Under the pieces are notes generated by a model. It made no database searches. It was not told where the DNA came from and saw only the letters and a list, made by a program, of their open reading frames with translations. Shown here piece after piece: positions 8,538-17,791 of a stretch of 64,000 bases of DNA (the stretch's first letter is position 1; each line of letters opens with the position of its first letter). The DNA comes from a bacterium (lineage in GTDB: Bacteria > Planctomycetota > UBA1135 > UBA2386). The translations under genes were made by a program, and so were the position numbers. Location: NCBI GenBank assembly GCA_024743115.1, contig JANSXC010000009.1, forward strand, positions 62,001-126,000. The letters run 5' to 3'.

Positions 8538-9476
8538 TCAACGAGCACTACGCCAGGCGTCGCCCGCCCGCGCGAACCACTCGGCTTCGGCCGCCAGACC
8601 GAACCCGTCGCCGAACCGCCGCAGCGCGACAAAACGCTCTCCCGCGTCGACACCCGTAGCCCGCAGCAGTTTCGGCAGGCACTCGGGGCACAACCGCCAC
8701 GGCTGGCGATCCGACTCGGCCTGATGGTTCGAACCCGCGAGATTGCAGCTCCACGCCGTGCAGTGCCGCATGCCGAACATGTGCCCGATCTCGTGCGTTG
8801 CCGTCTTGACGGTGCGCAACAGGCACAGCCGCGCCGCGGCCTTCGACTCGTTGGGATCGCCGTTGCGATACAGCGACCACACGCCGATCCGATCGCGCAG
8901 CGACGCCTGCCCGAACACGAAGTTCCAGCCGCGGCCGGGCCACAGGTCCGCGCTCACGAAGCCGATCCGACAGGCGGCATCCGCCGGCAGGTTCGGCCGC
9001 AGCACGCGCCGCATCAGGTAGCCCGCGTGCAGCTGCAGCCAATCGCCGTGGTTCGACTGCCGCATGGAGTTCTGCGGAATTGCGCTCAGCGGCACAGCCG
9101 CCTCGACGACGACCTCGAGCCCGAACCAGTGGCGCACCGCCTCGACCGTGCGATCGAAGACCTGTTGACGGCCGGCGTCGAACTCCCCGATCGGCACGAC
9201 GTAGATCCGACGCCGACCGGCCGTCGCCGCGACCGGGTCCTCGTCGAGGTACTCCGCGAACGTCTGCCCCGGCTCCTCGTGCTCCGCGAGCCAGTCGCCC
9301 GACCCGACCGTTGGCGCCGGCTCGTGGAGTTCGCTCAGAGCCAGACTGCGTGCGTGCAACTCCGACACCGGCTCGGCCATCGATTCCGATTTCGACCGCG
9401 GAATCTCATCGCGACACGCCGTCGCAATGAGCGCCAGGAGCATCAGCAGGGCGGAGGCTCGGGTAACTCGAGGCAT
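8538..9476 (-). CDS. Archaemetzincin-like zinc metallopeptidase, probable lipoprotein
   Basis: 312 residues. The catalytic zinc motif HEIGHMFGMRHC at 228-239 is followed by Cys244 and a Cys-Pro-Glu-Cys pair at 263-266, the extra four-cysteine zinc site that defines archaemetzincins. The N-terminus (hydrophobic residues 9-20 then Cys21 after IATA) looks like a lipoprotein signal, so the enzyme is probably anchored in the envelope, unlike soluble archaemetzincins. The gene converges on the VTC gene with only 10 bp between the stops. It is followed on its own strand by nothing, and its upstream neighbour on the same strand is a beta-helix gene, so an operon is possible but not shown. Substrate unknown. 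Confidence 0.85.
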   Translation of the reverse strand: MPRVTRASALLMLLALIATACRDEIPRSKSESMAEPVSELHARSLALSELHEPAPTVGSGDWLAEHEEPGQTFAEYLDEDPVAATAGRRRIYVVPIGEFDAGRQQVFDRTVEAVRHWFGLEVVVEAAVPLSAIPQNSMRQSNHGDWLQLHAGYLMRRVLRPNLPADAACRIGFVSADLWPGRGWNFVFGQASLRDRIGVWSLYRNGDPNESKAAARLCLLRTVKTATHEIGHMFGMRHCTAWSCNLAGSNHQAESDRQPWRLCPECLPKLLRATGVDAGERFVALRRFGDGFGLAAEAEWFARAGDAWRSAR

Positions 9477-9536
9477 ACCCCCGACAACGGTGGAACCTCG
9501 CTGACGGTTCCCTCGTTTTCGATCGAACGGCTCAGC

Positions 9537-10498
9537 TCAGAGCACGTGCGCCACGGCGGGCGAACCCAACACGAGCCCGTTCGTAGCCGGGTCGATCGCG
9601 AGCCCCTGGATCGTGAACGGCAACCCGCGCGGCACCCAGTTCGGGATCTGAATCGCGGCGTCCATCGCACCGCTGCCGTCGGTCGTGCCCCAGCGCAGGA
9701 TCGAATAAAAGCCCGGATCCACCCACGCCGCGCCAAACGGCGACGCGATCGGTGCGCGCGTGCCGAGGCTCGTGACCAGGATGGCGGGCAGCGCGGACTG
9801 CGTCATGATCCGGCAGGTGATCGCTGCGCCGGCAACGCGCCGCCCGCCACGACCGCCGCCGCGAAGGGGTAGCCGTAGACCGGGTAGTGAGGGCAGTAGA
9901 GCGGGGCGCTGTGGATGCCGGCGAGGTTCGAGTTGGCAACCGTGACGGTGCCACCTTGCACGCGGAGGGCCGGGTGCGAACCGGAGACATTGCAGCCGCG
10001 CGTGATCCATACGGTGGAAGGCGCGCCGCGGAGAACGCAGTTCTGCACCACCACGTCGCCCGACGCCACATGCAATCCGGGCGCGGACTGATTGTTCGGC
10101 CCGAATCGGCACTCCCGCATCAGGACCGAATGGTTCTGGGTCCAGACGTAGGCGCAGTCGACGGCATCCAGCGAGACCGGCGCATCGAGCGCCAGCGCAG
10201 CACCCACGTTCAGGCTCGCGATCACGACGTGGCCCGGAGTCGTCAACGGTCCGACCCGCAGCCACCAGATGTCGACCCCCGCGGTACTGTCGCCGATCAC
10301 CGTCAACGGCTTGTCGAGCGTCACGACCCCGGTATAGTTGCCATCGCGCACCAGCACCGTGTCACCCGCGGACACCGTGTTGAACGCCACCTGCAGGTCG
10401 GTGAAGTCGCCGCCACCGTTCGGGTCGACGACCCAGGTCTGCTGGGCGAGCACGGGGCTGCAGACGAGGGCGAGCGCTAGACGAGCGAAACCTGACAT
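9537..10498 (-). pseudogene. Secreted parallel beta-helix protein interrupted by a frameshift
   Basis: The N-terminal frame starts at 10498 (ATG) with a Sec signal (MSGFARLALALVCSPVLAQQ) and a pectate-lyase-like beginning (WVVDPNGGGDFTDLQVA), then beta-helix rungs for about 200 residues, and ends prematurely at 9803. The expected continuation is in another frame and runs to a stop at 9537-9539, containing LPAILVTSLG and a C-terminal module (LPFTIQGLAIDP) like that of other secreted proteins here. One indel around 9815-9850, in a run of GGC/GCG, would join the two. Either the gene is broken or the assembly has an error. An AGGAG at 10506-10510, 7 nt upstream, and a TAACGT hexamer near 10540 give a normal expression signal. 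No catalytic residues could be assigned. Confidence 0.7.
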
Positions 10499-10505
10499 GA
10501 CGTGA

Positions 10506-10510
10506 CTCCT
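10506..10510 (-). promoter_or_regulatory. Strong Shine-Dalgarno (AGGAG) of the beta-helix gene
   Basis: AGGAG on the minus strand with 7 nt spacing to the ATG at 10498. It contrasts with many genes in the window that have no SD and a close TAnnnT hexamer. Confidence 0.6.
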
Positions 10511-10668
10511 TGACGGCGGGCACGACCACCCGCAGCACCTACGTTAACTGTCTCACGACGCTGCGCGGACGATTCGGCCGCACCGAATCCAGGCCCCGCA
10601 CCTGCGGAGCGAATCGCGGGTGTCGGAAGTAGGGATCTCCCCAGGGAGCACAGCGTGGCCCCAGGCGC

Positions 10669-10674
10669 TACGCT
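10669..10674 (+). promoter_or_regulatory. Putative -10 element (TACGCT) directly before the SGNH-hydrolase start
   Basis: TACGCT ends 6 nt before the ATG at 10681. The short distance would place the transcript start at the ATG itself. The six bases between (TCCAGG) could also serve as a weak SD but are too close to the start. Confidence 0.35.
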
Positions 10675-10680
10675 TCCAGG

Positions 10681-11913
10681 ATGATCCAAGCCGCCCGTGT
10701 CCTGCTGCCGACCCTGCTGCTGGCCTGCTTCGCTACGGGCCAGGGCAAGAACGTCCTGTTCTACGGCAACAGCTACACCTACTACTCGTGGGGCTACGGC
10801 GTGCCGGAGCTCGTCGGTCTGATCGCGACCGAGGCCGGCCATCCGACACCGAACATCGTGCAGCGGCTGGTCGGCGGTCAGACGCTGCAGTACTTCGCGA
10901 CGGACCCCGGCGAGATCGCGCAGATCGGCACTCTGCTGCCCGCCAACGAGACCTGGGACGAGATCGTGATCCAGGGGCATCAACTCGAGGCCACGAACGG
11001 CATCGGCTTCAACTCGGCAGTCTTCCACAGCAGCGTGCACCAGATCATGGCCAACGTGCGCAGCCACAGCCCGGCGGCGCGCGCCGTGATGTTTCAGACC
11101 TGGGCCAATGCCTGGGGTCACATGTACTACCCGGTGCCCTGGCCCACGCCGGTCGAGATGCACGACGAGATCCGCGGCAACTACCAGCTCGTGGTCGACG
11201 ACCTCAACACGTCGCTCGGCGCGGGCTCCGCGGTCAACGCAGCGCCTGGCGACGGTGTCGCCCTGCTCGAGTGGGACCCGCAGTGGTTCGAAGCCGACAA
11301 GGCCCACCCGTCGCCCGCGATGATCCTGCTCGCCGCGATGACGATCTACTCGTCGATCTACGGCCAGCCCGTCTGCGACATCCAGGCCGCGTTCAACCCG
11401 GCGGGCCCGCTCGCGACCCTGCTCGCCACGAAGAGCCTCGGCCAGACCGAGTGGAACTTCCTCGCCGGCATCGCGGATCGCACTGCGGCCCCGGCAACGC
11501 GGCACTACCCGGGCTCGGGTGACTATCTGCTGCTCGAGACCGCGACAGATCTCGCGCCGCTAACGAGCTGCCCGAAGCTCGACATGACGACGAACACCGT
11601 CGTGCAGATGCAGATGCGTTCGTTGAACGGCGTCTACGACCAGGCCGGCGCGTGGCTGCTCGTCGATCTGTTCCAGACCGGCTCGCCGCCCGGACCCGAC
11701 GTGCAGTTCCCGGAGCTACAGGTCGCGCCGGGCCGCATGGCGCTGCTGCTCAGCGCCGGCGACCTCAACGCACCGCTGTCGTTCACGTTCCCGATGCCGT
11801 TCTCGTGGCCGGGCAGCTCGGTGCTCGTGCAGGGCCTCGCATGGGGCCCGAGCGCGGAGACCGGTAACGCGTTCTTCACGACCACCGACGCGCACGAGTT
11901 CGTCTTCTTCTAG
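10681..11913 (+). CDS. Secreted SGNH/GDSL-like hydrolase with lineage-specific C-terminal module
   Basis: 410 residues. A Sec signal peptide covers about 1-20. The mature part opens with VLFYGNSYTYYS, the block-I like G-N-S of the DUF4886-type SGNH hydrolases, and ends the catalytic domain near residue 215 with ADKAHPS, the block-V Asp-x2-His. A Gly-Gly block (LVGGQTLQ) and WDEIVIQGHQ fit blocks II and III. Such enzymes are esterases on carbohydrates or lipids; the substrate is not evident. Residues about 290-410 are a separate beta-rich region ending in VLVQGLAWGP and a terminal Phe-Val-Phe-Phe, similar to the tails of other secreted proteins in this window. No operon partner: the next gene is convergent. 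Confidence 0.75.
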   Translation: MIQAARVLLPTLLLACFATGQGKNVLFYGNSYTYYSWGYGVPELVGLIATEAGHPTPNIVQRLVGGQTLQYFATDPGEIAQIGTLLPANETWDEIVIQGHQLEATNGIGFNSAVFHSSVHQIMANVRSHSPAARAVMFQTWANAWGHMYYPVPWPTPVEMHDEIRGNYQLVVDDLNTSLGAGSAVNAAPGDGVALLEWDPQWFEADKAHPSPAMILLAAMTIYSSIYGQPVCDIQAAFNPAGPLATLLATKSLGQTEWNFLAGIADRTAAPATRHYPGSGDYLLLETATDLAPLTSCPKLDMTTNTVVQMQMRSLNGVYDQAGAWLLVDLFQTGSPPGPDVQFPELQVAPGRMALLLSAGDLNAPLSFTFPMPFSWPGSSVLVQGLAWGPSAETGNAFFTTTDAHEFVFF

Positions 11914-11966
11914 GCGACCCCGGCGGCAATCCGGCCACTGGTCGTCAGGCCATCGGCCATCTGCCC

Positions 11967-13346
11967 TCAGATCATCTTCTTGGGGACGACGATCCGGTCG
12001 AACTCCTCGGCCGTCAGGTAGCCGAGCTTGAGCGCCGCGTCCTTGAGCGTGGTGCCTTCCTTGTGCGCGGTCTGCGCGATCTCGGCGGCCTTGTAGTAGC
12101 CGATGTGGGTATTGAGCGCGGTCACGAGCATCAGGCTCTTACCGACGAGTTCGTCGATGCGGGCCGCGTTGGGCTCGATGCCGACGACGCAGTTGTCGTG
12201 GAAGCTCTGGCAGGCATCCGCGATCAGCTGTGCACTCATGAGCACGTTGTAGGCCATCACGGGCTTGAACACGTTGAGCTGGAAGTGGCCGTGCGTGCCT
12301 GACACCGCAACCGCGGCGTCGTTGCCGATCACCTGCGCGCAAACCATCGTCAGAGCTTCGCACTGCGTCGGGTTGACCTTCCCGGGCATGATCGAACTGC
12401 CGGGCTCGTTGGCAGGGAGCACGATCTCACCGATGCCGGTCCGCGGCCCACTCGCGAGCATGCGGATGTTGTTACCGATGTGCATGAGGCTCACCGCAAC
12501 GCGCTTGAGCGCGCCGCTCGCCTCGACCATCGCATCGTGCGCGCTCAACGCCTCGAACTTGTCCTCGGCGGTCACGAACGGGTGACCGCTGAGTTCGGCG
12601 ATCTTCGCCGCGACCTTGACGTCGTAGCCCTCAGGCGTGTTGAGCCCCGTCCCGACCGCAGTGCCACCGAGCGCCAGTTCACTCAGGTGCGACAGGCATC
12701 CCCGCAGCGTCTCGAGCCCGCGCTCCAGCTGCATCGCGTAGCCGCCGAACTCCTGGCCGAGCGTCAGCGGCGTCGCATCCATGAGGTGCGTGCGCCCGGT
12801 CTTCACCACGTCGCAGAACGTCGCGGCCTTCTTCGCGAGCGTCGCCCGCAGCAACTGCACCTTCGGAATCGTCTGCTCGACGAGCATGGTGTAGGCCGCG
12901 ATGTGCATCGCCGTCGGGAACGTGTCGTTCGAGCTCTGGCTCTTGTTGACGTCGTCATTGGCCTTGACGAGCTTCTCCTCGCGGAACTGCCCGCCGAGGA
13001 TCTCGGTCGCACGGTTCGCGACGACCTCGTTGACGTTCATGTTGCTCTGCGTGCCAGAGCCCGTCTGCCACACGACCAACGGGAAGTTGTCGTCGAGCTT
13101 GCCTGCGAGCACGTCGTCGCAAGCCGCGGCAATCGCGTCCGCCTTCTTCTGATCGAAGTCGGTCAGCTCCGCATTCGTCAGCGCCGCCGCCTTCTTGAGG
13201 ATGGCGAACGCCTGCACGATCTCGCGCGGCATTCGTTGCCCTCCAATCTTGAAGTTCTCCAGGCTGCGCTGGGTCTGCGCGCCCCAATACTTGTCGTCGG
13301 GGACCTGAACGTCCCCCATCGTGTCTTTCTCGGTCCGGTAGTTCAT
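11967..13346 (-). CDS. fumC: Class II fumarate hydratase
   Basis: 459 residues, the usual length for class II fumarase. The family signature [15 protein letters not shown] is present near residue 315, together with [32 protein letters not shown] and [15 protein letters not shown]. It hydrates fumarate to L-malate in the TCA cycle as a cytoplasmic homotetramer and does not need an iron-sulfur cluster. The ATG at 13346 begins at the conserved [11 protein letters not shown]; the longer open frame to 13724 is shadow sequence overlapping the next gene. A TAACGT hexamer lies 13 nt upstream. It is a single gene between secreted-protein genes, so it tells nothing about them. Confidence 0.97.
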   Translation of the reverse strand: MNYRTEKDTMGDVQVPDDKYWGAQTQRSLENFKIGGQRMPREIVQAFAILKKAAALTNAELTDFDQKKADAIAAACDDVLAGKLDDNFPLVVWQTGSGTQSNMNVNEVVANRATEILGGQFREEKLVKANDDVNKSQSSNDTFPTAMHIAAYTMLVEQTIPKVQLLRATLAKKAATFCDVVKTGRTHLMDATPLTLGQEFGGYAMQLERGLETLRGCLSHLSELALGGTAVGTGLNTPEGYDVKVAAKIAELSGHPFVTAEDKFEALSAHDAMVEASGALKRVAVSLMHIGNNIRMLASGPRTGIGEIVLPANEPGSSIMPGKVNPTQCEALTMVCAQVIGNDAAVAVSGTHGHFQLNVFKPVMAYNVLMSAQLIADACQSFHDNCVVGIEPNAARIDELVGKSLMLVTALNTHIGYYKAAEIAQTAHKEGTTLKDAALKLGYLTAEEFDRIVVPKKMI

Positions 13347-13359
13347 GGCTGGTCGGCAC

Positions 13360-13365
13360 ACGTTA
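13360..13365 (-). promoter_or_regulatory. Putative -10 element (TAACGT) upstream of fumC
   Basis: Minus-strand TAACGT 13 nt before the fumC ATG, giving a very short 5' leader of a few bases. No SD is seen in the intervening bases. Confidence 0.4.
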
Positions 13366-13521
13366 CCCCGCCCCCTGCCGACGACTCCAAAAAGCCGAAA
13401 TCCGGCGTGACGGCCGCGGCGAAACGACGCCCGTTTCACCGAGAGGAACGGCGGGCGTCGCCCCGCTCCGGCGTCTCGGCGTAGGATCCGCAACCCCAAC
13501 TCGCGCTCGGTCGCGCTGATC

Positions 13522-14661
13522 ATGAAGAACAACTTCCGCAACACCTTCTTCGGCACTCTGTGCCTCGCGGCGAGCACGACCCTCGCGACCGCGCAAACCG
13601 GCAACCTCCTGGCCGTCACCCGGTTCGACGACCTCGTCCGGATCAACGTGCCGAACGGTGCCGTCACACCGATCGGCCCCGTCGGAATCAGCGACACCCT
13701 GTCGCTCATCAACGTCAGTGGCACCTACTACACGACCAACAGCTTCTGGCTGATCCAGATCGATCCGACCACGGGGAACGGCACGATCACCGCCTCGATC
13801 ACACCCGGCTTCGTCCGGTTGAACAGCCTCGCCTTCAACCCGACGACTGGAACGTGCTACGGCCTCGACACGTTCAATCCGCAACAGCTGCACACGATCG
13901 ATCTCACGACCGGCGCCACGACCCTCGTCGGCAACACCGGTTCACCGAACCGCAATCTCCAGTCCCTTACGATCTCGGACACCGGCGCCGCCTACGCGTG
14001 GGAGGCCGGCCAGCCCGCACTCCCCGGTCGCGGCCTGATGAGCATCGACCTGACCACGGGGCAGGCGACCGATGTCAATCCTCTGCTCGGCGGCGCCGGC
14101 CGCCCAGCCGCGTTCGCGTTCGCCGGCTCGACGCTGATCGGCGCCGGCAGCGGACTGTCCCACGTCGACACAACGACGGCCGCAACACGTTTCCTGAGCA
14201 ACACCCCGGACCTGCGCGGCATGGCGTTCACGTCACCCGCATCGGTCATTCCGCGCGGCGTCGGCTGCCCCGGCACCTTGATCACCCCGATCCTGGCGCC
14301 GGACGTGGCGCCGGAGCTCGGCAGCACGATCACGTTCACCGCCGGTCCCGTGGCTCCCAATCCGTCCGCGATCCTGACGATCGGCCTCGACGGGCAGCAG
14401 TCCCCGCTCGGCCCGATCCCGGTCGACCTGCAACCGTTCGGCCTGGGGGCGAGCTGTCGACTGTGGTCCAGCGCGGACGCAACCGTGCTCATTCCGGTTC
14501 AGACCAACCCTGGGCCAGGGGCGATCGCGAGCTACCCGCTCGCGATCCCGAACGATCCGGCCTTCGCGGGCGTCCAGCTGTTCGTCCAGGCCTTCAGCAT
14601 CGACAGCGGCGTCCCTGGCGGCCTGGCGGCCACGCGCTCGCTCGTGGTCACGATCGGCTGA
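13522..14661 (+). CDS. Secreted beta-propeller-like protein with shared C-terminal module
   Basis: 379 residues. Signal peptide about 1-25 (cleavage after TLATAQ). Residues 26-240 contain repeated short blocks of the form D-x-TTG-x-A/G-T followed by a hydrophobic strand ([32 protein letters not shown]), a DUF4394-like or irregular propeller arrangement. From about residue 250 a GVGCPGTL start and a beta-rich region end in PNDPAFAG-x4-VQAFSID and a terminal TIG; this tail resembles those of the sulfatase and other secreted proteins here. A TAGGAT at 13482-13487 could be a -10 with a leader of about 27 nt. No enzymatic motif is visible; probably an exported surface or structural protein. Confidence 0.7.
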   Translation: MKNNFRNTFFGTLCLAASTTLATAQTGNLLAVTRFDDLVRINVPNGAVTPIGPVGISDTLSLINVSGTYYTTNSFWLIQIDPTTGNGTITASITPGFVRLNSLAFNPTTGTCYGLDTFNPQQLHTIDLTTGATTLVGNTGSPNRNLQSLTISDTGAAYAWEAGQPALPGRGLMSIDLTTGQATDVNPLLGGAGRPAAFAFAGSTLIGAGSGLSHVDTTTAATRFLSNTPDLRGMAFTSPASVIPRGVGCPGTLITPILAPDVAPELGSTITFTAGPVAPNPSAILTIGLDGQQSPLGPIPVDLQPFGLGASCRLWSSADATVLIPVQTNPGPGAIASYPLAIPNDPAFAGVQLFVQAFSIDSGVPGGLAATRSLVVTIG

Positions 14662-14691
14662 TCGCCGGCGCCGAGAAACGCGCCGCGCTGT

Positions 14692-16290
14692 TCACCGCGA
14701 TCGTCGCACCACAAACTTGCGCCATGCGCGGGCCGGATCGGACGCCGGCGCAGCGTCACCGCGCAACTCGCGCACGAGTCCACGCTGCGCGGGAACCGAC
14801 GGCTGCAGCCGTCCACTCGCCAGGCCTTCGAGGAACCGACCGTAGTGTCGCAACAGAAAGCGTTCCTTGCGGCTGTATGCCGAGTCGTCGGCCGCAACCT
14901 CGAAACCACCCGCTTCGAACGCCGCGAAGTGAGGCGCGGGAATACGCGTCGTGACCGCGGCGAGCATGTCCTGCACGGCCGCAAGTGCCGCGCGATCGCG
15001 CAGGATCCCCGTGTGGGTCGACGCCAAACCGAGCTGGCGCGCAGCTTGCCGCTGCGCCGCGGGATGGAGCTGACTCGACAACGGCACGACGCCGTCGCTG
15101 TTCTCTCCGAACTTGACCATCGCGTCGTTGTCGTAGGCGTAGAACAGGTGATGGCGCACAGACGCCGGCAAAGGCTCGCGGTGAAGCTCGGCCAGGAAGT
15201 CTCCCGCGGGATCGAGACCCCGCCACGACGGCAAGATCAACACCCCGCGATCTCCCACGCCGTCGGCGGACGGATGACCACCGAACGGGGTCGCGAGGCT
15301 GATGAACTCGACGCGCCAAGGCTCGCTCTCGCGGTCCTCCAACCGACGTAGAGCCTCTCGCACGACCAGTCCTCCCATGCTGTGCGCGATGATCACCGTC
15401 GGCACGAACGGGTTCGGCGCGACAGCCTCACCCGATAGGAAGATGTCATGGAACAACTCGCCGAGCTGCTCGAGATCGGCACCGGACGGATAGTGGAAGA
15501 ACCACGGCTTGAAGCGCCGACGGTCCAACTGCGCCACCATATCCTCGAACTCGCGGGCGCTCCCCCCGGCCCCGTGAACGAAGATGACCGGCGTCTTGAA
15601 CACGATGTCCTCCTCGAGCGCGTAGAACAGTGTTGGCGCGCGCTCGAAGAACGCCGCCGGGTCGTAGAGCCCGAGCGTAACCATCTCGTCGGCGAAGATC
15701 GGATCCGCGAGCGCCCGAATCGTCCCGCGCGGGAAGAACAGCGAGTCGGCCGCCCCAACGACGCGTTCGACAGGTAACCCGATCGACCAGTCCACGCTCG
15801 TCGTCGAACGAAGCTCGATGACGACCCCGCTCGCGACGCGTCCCTGCCCCGCGGCCTCGGGCAACGCGAGGCTCGTGAGTCCGACGACCTCGTCGCGCCG
15901 GTAGACCCCGTCGCCATCGCGATCCTGCAGCGCGAGCAGCTCGTAGTCGCCGGCAGGCAAGTCGAGTCCGAAGTGACGATTGACTCCGACATCGTGCATC
16001 ACATCGACGAGCTCGTTCGCGCGAAACTCACTCGAGAACGCGGCCACCGCGAAGACCTCCTCGCCTGAACCGACGAACTCATCAGCAGGATCCAGCGTCT
16101 GACCGATCACCGCGAAGTTGGGGCGATCCAACAGATGCTTGAGGTTCTTCTGCGAGGGCGCCGCCCGCTGCAGCCGCTCGTACTCGCGCTGGATCTCCCA
16201 ATGGCGCAGGTAGTCGCAACCGGCCAGCAGCACCAGCGACCACCCGGCCAGGAGCGGCAGCATCAGGCGACTCAAGGGATCTCGTTTCAA
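14692..16290 (-). CDS. Alpha/beta-hydrolase lipoprotein (lipase/PGAP1-like)
   Basis: 532 residues from a TTG start at 16290, chosen because it gives a Lys/Arg n-region and a GAGG 5 nt upstream; an ATG at 16263 is the alternative. The signal LPLLAGWSLVLLAGC carries a clear lipobox, so the protein is lipid anchored. Residues to about 245 are a beta-rich N-terminal domain. The hydrolase core follows: FVHGAGG (oxyanion region) and AHSMGGLVV (nucleophile elbow, Ser in G-x-S-x-G-like AHSMG), and SDGVVPLSSQ late in the domain likely brings the acid residue; the late STHTG likely gives the His. The pattern is that of extracellular lipases and PGAP1-like esterases. It converges on the propeller-like gene with 30 bp between. 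Confidence 0.78.
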   Translation of the reverse strand: MKRDPLSRLMLPLLAGWSLVLLAGCDYLRHWEIQREYERLQRAAPSQKNLKHLLDRPNFAVIGQTLDPADEFVGSGEEVFAVAAFSSEFRANELVDVMHDVGVNRHFGLDLPAGDYELLALQDRDGDGVYRRDEVVGLTSLALPEAAGQGRVASGVVIELRSTTSVDWSIGLPVERVVGAADSLFFPRGTIRALADPIFADEMVTLGLYDPAAFFERAPTLFYALEEDIVFKTPVIFVHGAGGSAREFEDMVAQLDRRRFKPWFFHYPSGADLEQLGELFHDIFLSGEAVAPNPFVPTVIIAHSMGGLVVREALRRLEDRESEPWRVEFISLATPFGGHPSADGVGDRGVLILPSWRGLDPAGDFLAELHREPLPASVRHHLFYAYDNDAMVKFGENSDGVVPLSSQLHPAAQRQAARQLGLASTHTGILRDRAALAAVQDMLAAVTTRIPAPHFAAFEAGGFEVAADDSAYSRKERFLLRHYGRFLEGLASGRLQPSVPAQRGLVRELRGDAAPASDPARAWRKFVVRRSR

Positions 16291-16360
16291 GGCAACCTCG
16301 GCGCCGAAGTCGACACCCGATCGGGCTTCGGGGAAGGTATCAGGTCCGCGGAGCCGAACA

Positions 16361-17767
16361 TTGAAACATCGCCGTACAACCCACGTCGTCGTCGCGACCG
16401 GCCTCGCCCTCGCGATCCTCACGCCCACCCGCGGAGTCGCGCAGCGACCGAATCCGGAACCGCGCAAAGAGGCCACCATCGGCCTCGGCAACGGCGTGAA
16501 GATCGGCGAGGTCACGGCTACGAGCGCCGTGCTCTGGACGCGGCTCACGACGACGAACGACGCGCTCGACCGCCTCGATGATTGGGATCCGGAGCGGCCG
16601 CATTGGCGGATGCCGGGCGGCGCCGGTGAGCTCAGGTTCGTCTACTGGCAAGCGACGACTCCGCAGCAGCGATTCGGAACGCGCTGGGAGGCGGTCGACG
16701 CCGAAACCGACAGCTGCCTCCAACGCCGCATCGTCAACCTGCAGCCAGCCACGAACTACGAGTTCGAAGCCCAAGCTCGCCGTGGCGAAGCGACCGCCAC
16801 GTTCGCCGGTTCGTTCACGACCGCGCCCGCGCCGGACAGCGCGACGGACGCGGCGCTCACCTTCACCATCTCGACGTGCCAGGACTTCCCACGCCGCGAC
16901 GACCCGGCGAACGGCCACAAGATCTACCGCGCGATGCTCGCGCTCGAGCCGGCGTTCTTCGTACAGACCGGTGACACACTCTACTACGACAAGCCGAAGC
17001 CGTTCGCGAAGGACATGGCAACGGCGCGCTACAAGTGGAATCGGCTCTATGCGCTGCCCTACCTGCGCGCATTCCACGCGCGCGTGCCGTCCTACTGGAT
17101 GCACGACGATCACGACCTGCTGAAGAATGACTGCTGGCCGGGCCAGAAGTACGGCGACCTCACGTTCGAACAGGGCAAACAGATCTGGCGTGAGCAGGTG
17201 CCACAGTCGGACCTGCCGTACCGCACCTTCCGCTGGGGGCCGCACGTGCAGATCTGGCTGCCGGAGGGTCGTGAGTTCCGCTCCCCCAACCGCATGCCCG
17301 ACGGCCCCGACAAGTCGATCCTCGGCCAGGAGCAGTGGCGCTGGCTCGAAGCATCGCTTCGTCAGTCGGACGCAACGTTCAAGTTCTATGTCTCCGCAAC
17401 GCCGGTCGTCGGACCGGACCGCAAGGGCAAGAACGACAACCACGCCAACGCCGGCTTCACGCACGAGGGCCGCCGTCTGCGCGCACTGCTCACTGCGGTC
17501 CCGGGCGTGATCGTCATCAACGGCGATCGCCACTGGCAATATCACTCGACCGACCCCGAAACGGGCCTGCACGAGTTCGGCTGTGGACCGGCCTCGAACA
17601 AACACGCGGGCGGCTTCAAGAAGTCACTGCAGCCCGAGTGGCAATCGTTCCTGCGGATCCGTGGCGGCTTCCTCTCCGCCCGGGTGGCCGCCGACGCGGT
17701 CGAGATCCGGCACCACGACGTGGACGGCGCGATCGTGCACCGGGTGACGATCCCGGCAACGCGCTGA
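16361..17767 (+). CDS. PhoD-like alkaline phosphatase/phosphodiesterase
   Basis: 468 residues from a TTG preceded by GGAG with 7 nt spacing. An N-terminal signal (MKHRRTTHVVVATGLALAIL) with a twin Arg suggests Sec or Tat export. Residues about 40-155 are the fibronectin-like N-terminal domain of PhoD, with TSAVLWTRL. The metallophosphatase core has STCQDF near 170, FVQTGDTLYYD near 200, MHDDHDLLKND near 245, and INGDRHWQYH near 385, the set of metal ligands expected for PhoD. The family hydrolyses phosphomonoesters and diesters with Fe3+ and Ca2+; here it would scavenge phosphate or attack teichoic-acid-like polymers outside the cell. No Pho regulon genes adjoin it. Confidence 0.85.
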   Translation: MKHRRTTHVVVATGLALAILTPTRGVAQRPNPEPRKEATIGLGNGVKIGEVTATSAVLWTRLTTTNDALDRLDDWDPERPHWRMPGGAGELRFVYWQATTPQQRFGTRWEAVDAETDSCLQRRIVNLQPATNYEFEAQARRGEATATFAGSFTTAPAPDSATDAALTFTISTCQDFPRRDDPANGHKIYRAMLALEPAFFVQTGDTLYYDKPKPFAKDMATARYKWNRLYALPYLRAFHARVPSYWMHDDHDLLKNDCWPGQKYGDLTFEQGKQIWREQVPQSDLPYRTFRWGPHVQIWLPEGREFRSPNRMPDGPDKSILGQEQWRWLEASLRQSDATFKFYVSATPVVGPDRKGKNDNHANAGFTHEGRRLRALLTAVPGVIVINGDRHWQYHSTDPETGLHEFGCGPASNKHAGGFKKSLQPEWQSFLRIRGGFLSARVAADAVEIRHHDVDGAIVHRVTIPATR

Positions 17768-17791
17768 TCGCGAGCCGGACTCCGGCCCGCG

